From Ardenticatenales bacterium (lineage in GTDB: Bacteria > Chloroflexota > Anaerolineae > Promineifilales > Promineifilaceae), in contig JACKBM010000007.1 in the NCBI GenBank assembly GCA_020634575.1, positions 95,571-159,570 of the forward strand: 64,000 nucleotides of DNA, in the 5' to 3' direction. Shown one piece after another: positions 59,248 to 64,000 of the stretch; within the stretch, counting starts at the first letter, position 1; every line of letters starts with the position of its first letter. The notes beneath the pieces are model-generated. The model was not told the origin of the DNA and made no database searches. It was given only the letters and a program-made list of their open reading frames with translations. The position numbers and the translations under genes were made by a program.

Positions 59248-60289
59248 AGTCAGCCCCGATATTCTGGAAGCTCAGACTCAATGGATGATCGGCCACCGCA
59301 TGCCGGAGTGCGCCGAGCTGATTGGCCGCATTGAACCCCGCCTGAAAGAAGTCTTCCGGACACAATCTCGAGTCTTTATCGTCGCCTCTTCCGGCAGCGG
59401 CATGTGGGAAGCGGCTATTCGCAATTGTGCCCGCCAGCGCGTCCTCAACTGTGTCAACGGCGCTTTCAGTGAGCGCTGGGCCGACGTAACGACCGCCAAC
59501 GGCAAAGAAAGCGATGTCCTGGCCGTGGAATGGGGCCAGCCGATCCTGCCAGAGATGGTTGCCGAGCGTTTGGCCGGCGGCGGTTATGACGCCATCACCA
59601 TCGTGCACAACGAGACCAGTGCCGGCGTCGAGAATCCCATAGAGGAGATCGCCAAAGTTGTGCGCGCGGCGCCAAATGGCGACGACATCATGATCCTGGT
59701 GGACTCGGTCAGCGGCATGTCCGGCGCCCGTGTGGAGACTGATGCCTGGGATCTGGATGTGGTCCTGACCTCCAGCCAGAAGGCGTTTGCCTTACCGGCC
59801 GGTCTCGCCTTCGCCGCCGTCTCAGACCGGGCCATGGCCCGCGCCCAAACTGTGCCCAACCGGGGCTACTACTTTGACTTCCTCACCCTGGAAAAATCCC
59901 TGGTGAAAAATCAGACACCGGCCACGCCGGCCATCTCCTTGCTTTTCGCCCTCGATCTTCAGCTGGAAAAGATGGAGGCAGAAGGGATGGACAGCCGCTG
60001 GGCTCGTCATCTGGCCATGCGCGACATGACCATCGCCTGGGCGGAGAAACATGGCTTCGAGCTGCTGGCACCGGCCGGTTATCGCTCCCCCACCGTGACC
60101 TGCGTCCGCAACAATCTTGGCATCAATATCAGCGCGCTGAACAAATTCCTGCGCGAACGCGGCATGATCATCTCCAATGGCTATGGCTCGCTGAAGGATG
60201 CCAGCTTCCGCCTGGCCCACATGGGCGATTTTACGCCGTCTGACATGGAAGAGCTCTTCGCCAACATGGACGAATTCCTGGCGCAATAA
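59186..60289 (+). CDS. Class V aminotransferase, probable phosphoserine aminotransferase (AGT-type SerC)
   Basis: 367 residues from ATG 59186. The mature-looking N-terminus IKLYIPGPTEVSPDILEAQ begins a few codons later. It is PLP fold type I: the phosphate loop is ASSGSGMWEAAIRN, the cofactor Asp is in ILVDSVSGMSGARVE and the Schiff-base Lys199 is in TSSQKAFALPAG. By family it is alanine-glyoxylate-like, not a classical SerC. Its place between SerB-like and SerA genes suggests it converts 3-phosphohydroxypyruvate to phosphoserine, as proposed for similar enzymes in some archaea and thermophiles (inference). Serine-pyruvate or alanine-glyoxylate activity is the alternative. A ribosome-like GGAG lies 15 bases upstream, rather far. 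Confidence 0.85.
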   Translation: MSDSKKNSAPHIKLYIPGPTEVSPDILEAQTQWMIGHRMPECAELIGRIEPRLKEVFRTQSRVFIVASSGSGMWEAAIRNCARQRVLNCVNGAFSERWADVTTANGKESDVLAVEWGQPILPEMVAERLAGGGYDAITIVHNETSAGVENPIEEIAKVVRAAPNGDDIMILVDSVSGMSGARVETDAWDLDVVLTSSQKAFALPAGLAFAAVSDRAMARAQTVPNRGYYFDFLTLEKSLVKNQTPATPAISLLFALDLQLEKMEAEGMDSRWARHLAMRDMTIAWAEKHGFELLAPAGYRSPTVTCVRNNLGINISALNKFLRERGMIISNGYGSLKDASFRLAHMGDFTPSDMEELFANMDEFLAQ

Positions 60290-60305
60290 AAGGATTATTA
60301 ACCCT

Positions 60306-61889
60306 ATGTTTCGAGTTTTAGTCTCTGATAAATTGGGTGATGATGGCCTGAAAATCCTGGAGGCGGCGGACGATGTGGAACTCGCCGTCAAGACAGGTCT
60401 CAGCCCTCAGGAACTGTGCGAAGTCATTCCCGAATTTGACGCACTGATCATCCGCAGCGGCACCACCGTGACCGCTGATATCCTGGCCGCGGGTAAAAAG
60501 CTACAGTTAGTCGGCCGGGCCGGCGTCGGCGTGGACAATGTGGACATCAATGCAGCCACGCGCCACGGCGTCATCGTCATGAATACGCCCAGCGCCAACA
60601 GCATCGCCACCGCTGAACAGACCTTGGCCCTGATGCTGGCTGCTAATCGGCATACCGCCCAGGCGCACGCTTCACTGGAACGGGGCGAATGGAATCGTTC
60701 TGCCTACGTCGGCACCGAACTGTTTGAGAAAACGCTGGGAATCATCGGCTTCGGGCGCATCGGCCGGTTGGTGGCCGAGCGAGCGCGAGCCTTTGGCATG
60801 GCGGTGGTGGCTTATGACCCGTTCGTCTCGGAAGAGGTGGCCATGGAGGCAGGCGTTACCCTGCTGGACCTGGACGATCTGCTGGCAGCGGCCGACATCA
60901 TCACCTTGCATACCATCATCTCCGAGGAAACCCGCAACCTGATCAACGCCGACACGCTGGCCCAGATGAAGGATGGTGTCATCATCATCAATGTGGCCCG
61001 CGGTAAATTGGTTGACGAAGCGGCCCTCAAGGTGGCGCTGGACAGCGGCAAGGTGCGGGTGGCTGCCCTGGATGTCTTCCAGGAAGAACCACCGGCCGGT
61101 AATGGTCTGATCGGTCATCCGCGCGTTCTGCACACCCCGCATCTGGGCGCCAGCTCGCAAGAGGCGCAACGGAATGTGTCGGTTCAGATCGCTGAGCAAA
61201 TCATCGATGCGCTGCGCGGCACAGATTTCCGCAACGCCGTTAACCTGCCTTTCCCCCCCGGCGTAGATTTCAACGCAGCCCGGCCGTACCTGACGCTGGC
61301 GGAGAAGTTAGGCGCCCTGCAGGCGGCGCTGGCCGAAAAGCCGCTGACGAAGCTGGAGTTACAGGTGCGCGGCGAGCGGGAAGAGCAATACATCCGGCCG
61401 ATTGCCACCGCCCTACTGAAGGGCGTGCTGGAACAGAGCCAGAATAAGCCGGTCAACTACATCAGCGCCCCGCTGCTGGCCAAAGAAGCTGGTCTGACCA
61501 TTAGCCAGGCCGATGACCTCGATCTGCTCGAATATGCCAACATGATTGCTTGCCGCGCCTTCTGGGACGGTGGCGAGCGGTTGGTCGCCGGCATGTTGTT
61601 TGGCGGGAGCAGCCCGTATCTCGTCCAGGTTGACGATTACCATCTGCAAGCCCGGCTGGAGAATCTCCTGCTGGTCATGCAAAATGAGGACGTTCCCGGC
61701 GTCATCGGCCAGGTCGGGACCATCCTGGGCGCTTACGATGTCAACATTGGCGAATGGCGCATGGGCCGGGCCGAACCCGGCCAGCCCGCGCTCTCATTCA
61801 TCAGCCTGGATACAGCGCCAAGCGAAGCAGCGCTTGACGCCCTGGGCAATATCAAGGCCGCCACGCTCGTCAAACTGATTGAGCTCTAG
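60306..61889 (+). CDS. serA: D-3-phosphoglycerate dehydrogenase
   Basis: 527 residues from ATG 60306, the length of the long (type I) PGDH. It oxidises 3-phosphoglycerate with NAD+. The Rossmann loop GFGRIGRLVAERARAFGM lies near residue 145; the catalytic set includes Arg in NVARGKLVDE, Glu in VFQEEPPA and His in HTPHLGASSQEAQ. An allosteric-substrate-binding domain follows (about 320-450), then a C-terminal ACT domain (about 455-527, VMQNEDVPGVIGQVGTILG) for serine feedback. It is the last gene of the serB-like / aminotransferase / serA operon (16-base gap) and is followed by a GC-rich hairpin. Confidence 0.96.
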   Translation: MFRVLVSDKLGDDGLKILEAADDVELAVKTGLSPQELCEVIPEFDALIIRSGTTVTADILAAGKKLQLVGRAGVGVDNVDINAATRHGVIVMNTPSANSIATAEQTLALMLAANRHTAQAHASLERGEWNRSAYVGTELFEKTLGIIGFGRIGRLVAERARAFGMAVVAYDPFVSEEVAMEAGVTLLDLDDLLAAADIITLHTIISEETRNLINADTLAQMKDGVIIINVARGKLVDEAALKVALDSGKVRVAALDVFQEEPPAGNGLIGHPRVLHTPHLGASSQEAQRNVSVQIAEQIIDALRGTDFRNAVNLPFPPGVDFNAARPYLTLAEKLGALQAALAEKPLTKLELQVRGEREEQYIRPIATALLKGVLEQSQNKPVNYISAPLLAKEAGLTISQADDLDLLEYANMIACRAFWDGGERLVAGMLFGGSSPYLVQVDDYHLQARLENLLLVMQNEDVPGVIGQVGTILGAYDVNIGEWRMGRAEPGQPALSFISLDTAPSEAALDALGNIKAATLVKLIEL

Positions 61890-61901
61890 AAACAAGGCCA
61901 A

Positions 61902-61938
61902 TGCCGGGCGCAGGGGCAGCCAATTCCCTGCGCCCGGC
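61902..61938 (+). terminator. Hairpin terminator after serA
   Basis: TGCCGGGCGCAGGG (61902-61915) pairs perfectly with CCCTGCGCCCGGCA (61925-61938) around a 9-base loop. AAAATTT follows; the T-run is short. The rest of 61939-62139 shows no convincing gene on either strand. Confidence 0.7.
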
Positions 61939-62139
61939 AAAATTTCTTCGGCAAACCCCCGCACTTTCGCTTTTGCCTCTTCTGCACCATACCACTCATA
62001 CCTCCAGGCTGCCTGGCCATAGGAATCTTCTGGTGGTCGAAGGCCGGGCGATTCTTTATACTTCGCTTGGGCATAAGTGAACCGCAATAATTTTCGGAGC
62101 TTTTTTCTGCAGGTTCTGGTCTGGAAGTGAGCGTCCCTT

Positions 62140-63300
62140 TTGAGAAGCGCAGATGCAACTGAAACCTATTTTCTGACCCTGCTGGGCCATTTTCTAACGG
62201 GGCAAACACCACCGGCATCACCGGCCGATTGCGACTGGCACCGGCTGCACGACCTGGCCCACAGCCACCGTCTCTCACCACTGCTGGCGGCCGCCTTGCC
62301 GCCCGGCACACCAGCCGCCGCCGCCGGGCCGCTACAAACTCAGGCCCGCCAGCGACGCATCCGCACCATGGTGATGGTGGCAGATTATGCGGCTATCCGG
62401 CAGAGCTTTGCCCGGGCCAACATCCCGCTTGTCCCGCTCAAGGGCATAGCCCTGGCCCACACCGTCTACCCCAGCCCGTCCATGCGCTATTTCGACGACC
62501 TGGATATGTTGATTCCACAGGACCGGGGGCCCGAGGCTCTGGCGGTGCTGGCCGACCTGGGTTATCAACCGCATCCCAATGCGCCGGCGCCAGAATGGCA
62601 CCATCTGCCTCCCTACGTCCACCCCCGGCACGGCACGATGGTGGAGCTGCATCTTGATCTGCTGCGCCGCACGGGACCAGGTTGGTCCTTGCCCGACATC
62701 TGGGGGCGGCTGACGACGGCTGAATTGGATGGCCAGCCTTCGCCGGTCCTGGCGCCGGCCGATGCTCTGATGCACGCTATCCTGCACGGACGACATAACT
62801 TGTTCCATCGCCTGGCCACCTTTATCGACATCGGCTACCTGGCGGAGGCGGTGGTAAAGGCCGGCCAGGTCGATTTACTGGCCGAACTGGCGGCGGAGAC
62901 GGGCAGCCTGCAGCTGGTGGGGTTTGCGCTGGCTGAACTGGAGGCACTCTTTGGCTGGCGGCCAATGGCAGCCCAGCAACGCCGCTTCGCCCTTACCCCC
63001 AGACAACGGCAACGCCTCGACCGGCTAATCGGCTGGCAGTCGCTTGATCTGGCGCAGCGGCCGGAGCATGATGGCCCGCTGGCCCGCCTGCGCGAGGCCC
63101 GTCTGACCGACAGTTGGGGACAGACGGGCCAATATGTGCGCCACCTGCTATTCCCGCCGGCCGAATTTGTCCAGCAAACATATGGGGCCAACGGGAAACG
63201 CAAAAGCGCCGGCTATAGCCGACGCCTCCTGCAAAGGGCCAGAGTGGCCCTGCGTCAATTCGTTTCAGACCGCGCTAAAACGGCCCATGACGGGCGCTAG
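62140..63300 (+). CDS. Nucleotidyltransferase-fold protein (PF14907-like)
   Basis: 386 residues from TTG 62140, the first start after an in-frame stop. The core (about 85-180) has ADYAAIRQSFARANIPLVPL, KGIALAHTVYPSPSMRYFDD and DLDMLIP. This is the LKG...RxxDDLDxL pattern of the uncharacterised nucleotidyltransferase family, with the DxD metal-binding acidic residues, then MVELHLDLLRR. The C-terminal half is helical. Relatives occur in polysaccharide and peptide-modification clusters, but no such partner lies here. It shares a CTAG stop with the convergent jag gene. Function unknown beyond probable nucleotide transfer. Confidence 0.75.
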   Translation: MRSADATETYFLTLLGHFLTGQTPPASPADCDWHRLHDLAHSHRLSPLLAAALPPGTPAAAAGPLQTQARQRRIRTMVMVADYAAIRQSFARANIPLVPLKGIALAHTVYPSPSMRYFDDLDMLIPQDRGPEALAVLADLGYQPHPNAPAPEWHHLPPYVHPRHGTMVELHLDLLRRTGPGWSLPDIWGRLTTAELDGQPSPVLAPADALMHAILHGRHNLFHRLATFIDIGYLAEAVVKAGQVDLLAELAAETGSLQLVGFALAELEALFGWRPMAAQQRRFALTPRQRQRLDRLIGWQSLDLAQRPEHDGPLARLREARLTDSWGQTGQYVRHLLFPPAEFVQQTYGANGKRKSAGYSRRLLQRARVALRQFVSDRAKTAHDGR

Positions 63301-64000
63301 TTGCGCTTGGGGTAGATACGCACCCGGCGCTGGTCGCCGTTGCCAATGCTCTGAGTGTAGACATTCCCTTCGTCACGCAGCGTCATGTGAATGACCCGGC
63401 GTTCGAAGGGAGGCATCGGCTCAAGGGTGACCGGCCGGTTCTTGCTCGTGACCTTCTCAGCCATCCGGGTTGCCAGCCGGGCCAGCGCCTGGCGGCGCCG
63501 TTCCCGATAATTGGCCACGTCCAGCAAAATATTGACCCGCTTGCGCAGTTGGTGCCCGGACATCAGGCGCAAGACATATTGCAGCGAATTTAACGCCTCT
63601 CCGCGCGGCCCAATCAGAGCGCTTACGTCGTCCCCTTCAATGTTGACCGCCAGGAAGCGTTTGCCTGTCATCGAATCCGGGTCGCTGACGGTGACGGTCA
63701 CATCACCCGCAACATCCATTTTGGCCAGGAGCTGATCGACGATCCCCTTAACCGCTTCGGCATCTACCTCCAGGTCACCTTCATCCTCTTCTTCCGCCGG
63801 AGCGGCCGGTGTGGATGGGGCGGCTTGGGGGGGCGCCGGTTTAGCAGCGGCGGGTTGCTGCGGCGGGGCCGGTTTGGGTTGCGCCGGGGGCGCAGGGGGC
63901 TCAGCCGCTTTGGGTTGATCCGGCCGGCGCATTGGCACCAATGGTGTCAGACGTACCACAGATTCCTTGCTACCCAATCCCAGGAAGCCGCGGCTGCCTT
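63297..64000 (-). CDS. jag: Jag-type KH-R3H RNA-binding protein (5' end outside window)
   Basis: The frame is open to the right edge. The residues before the first internal start codon read GSRGFLGLGSKESVVRL, the Jag-N domain ending (GxxGFLGxGS), so the start lies beyond the window and internal starts such as 63977 are not real. After a long Pro/Ala linker comes a KH domain with the GxxG loop IGPRGEALNSLQYVL and an R3H domain with PFERRVIHMTLRD. Jag (SpoIIIJ-associated) binds RNA and affects cell-wall elongation. It normally sits next to yidC, which would be expected to the right of the window. The window shows about 234 residues. Confidence 0.93.
   Translation of the reverse strand, partial: GSRGFLGLGSKESVVRLTPLVPMRRPDQPKAAEPPAPPAQPKPAPPQQPAAAKPAPPQAAPSTPAAPAEEEDEGDLEVDAEAVKGIVDQLLAKMDVAGDVTVTVSDPDSMTGKRFLAVNIEGDDVSALIGPRGEALNSLQYVLRLMSGHQLRKRVNILLDVANYRERRRQALARLATRMAEKVTSKNRPVTLEPMPPFERRVIHMTLRDEGNVYTQSIGNGDQRRVRIYPKRN

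Larger units (their letters stand above)
974..63439. repeat. Dispersed palindrome ACCGGCCGGT (HIP1-like)
   Basis: About 35 exact copies were counted by hand, for example at 974, 8080, 13150, 14531, 28217, 29073, 34839, 40110, 43726, 46339, 52579, 60069 and 63430, plus many with one end base changed (core CCGGCCGG). Inside genes it is read in all three frames (PAG, TGR-, NRPV-type peptides), so selection or bias is at the DNA level. Copies occur in intergenic DNA too. The importer region 53000-59700 has almost none. Confidence 0.85.

Noticed and set aside
61794..62087. Minus-strand open frame of 97 codons after serA
   Set aside because: About a third is antisense to serA and it crosses the terminator hairpin; no family is recognisable.
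63297..63977. Complete 226-residue protein starting at 63977
   Set aside because: The upstream residues GSRGFLGLG belong to the Jag-N domain, so the gene continues past the window edge.
1..64000. tRNA, rRNA, CRISPR arrays, phage or intact insertion sequences
   Set aside because: Gaps were read for T-loop (GTTCRA) contexts, regular repeat-spacer patterns and transposase motifs; none was convincing.

Overview
The window looks like a chromosomal stretch of a GC-rich Chloroflexota bacterium (Anaerolineae/Caldilineae-like). This placement is inferred from gene content: two DUF2298 (Chlor_Arch_YYY) membrane proteins next to an Agl23-type protein, a multi-GAF sensor kinase, a Lon protease with a free tail, and an AGT-type aminotransferase in a serine operon. 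No rRNA, tRNA, CRISPR array or intact insertion sequence was seen. A 10-base palindrome, ACCGGCCGGT, is scattered through the whole window (about 35 exact copies by hand count) in all reading frames, in the manner of the cyanobacterial HIP1 repeat.

Layout. 1-5630: end of an unknown gene, glgC (minus), and a MoxR / DUF58 / DUF4129 operon. 5627-10868: a secreted subtilase and a secreted, membrane-anchored endonuclease/phosphatase-family nuclease (both minus), a 259-bp inverted-repeat (MITE-like) element and a GNAT acetyltransferase. 11068-13544: Lon with its own terminator. 13769-28286: a 14.5-kb island of large membrane proteins (GT39-DUF2298 fusion, a second DUF2298 protein, a GT39-like protein, then Agl23-like fused to NHL repeats) with an ECF sigma factor and its probable anti-sigma factor embedded. 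It is probably a surface-glycosylation system. 28296-34139: an orphan gene, a cluster of short dyads, a 1434-residue subtilase, a response regulator and a YbaK-type deacylase. 34140-37940: a decayed intergenic stretch with a WD40 remnant, then a tight operon of a Rieske oxygenase, a DUF3267 membrane zincin-like protein and a DUF3556 membrane protein, closed by a perfect 23-bp inverted repeat. 37980-43586: a membrane serine hydrolase and a TetR regulator (minus) with a clear promoter and operator, divergent from an RraA-type aldolase / metallo-hydrolase / class V aminotransferase operon. 43901-45355: an alpha-amylase-family enzyme. 45545-52602: a signalling cluster (response regulator, seven-GAF histidine kinase broken by clustered frameshifts, response-regulator/kinase hybrid). 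53035-57458: a sugar-type ABC importer (two permeases and a lipoprotein, no ATPase) with a strong terminator. 57468-61938: inositol-monophosphatase family protein, then a serine biosynthesis operon (SerB-like, AGT-like, SerA). 62140-64000: a PF14907-type nucleotidyltransferase and the 3' part of a Jag (KH-R3H) gene running off the right edge.

How it fits together: glycogen precursor synthesis (glgC), glucan processing (GH13) and sugar import form a carbon-handling theme. Surface glycosylation, secreted proteases and a nuclease form a cell-envelope theme. The remaining blocks are sensing, serine synthesis and two small catabolic-looking operons. All function calls come from motif and family recognition by eye; no database search was run.
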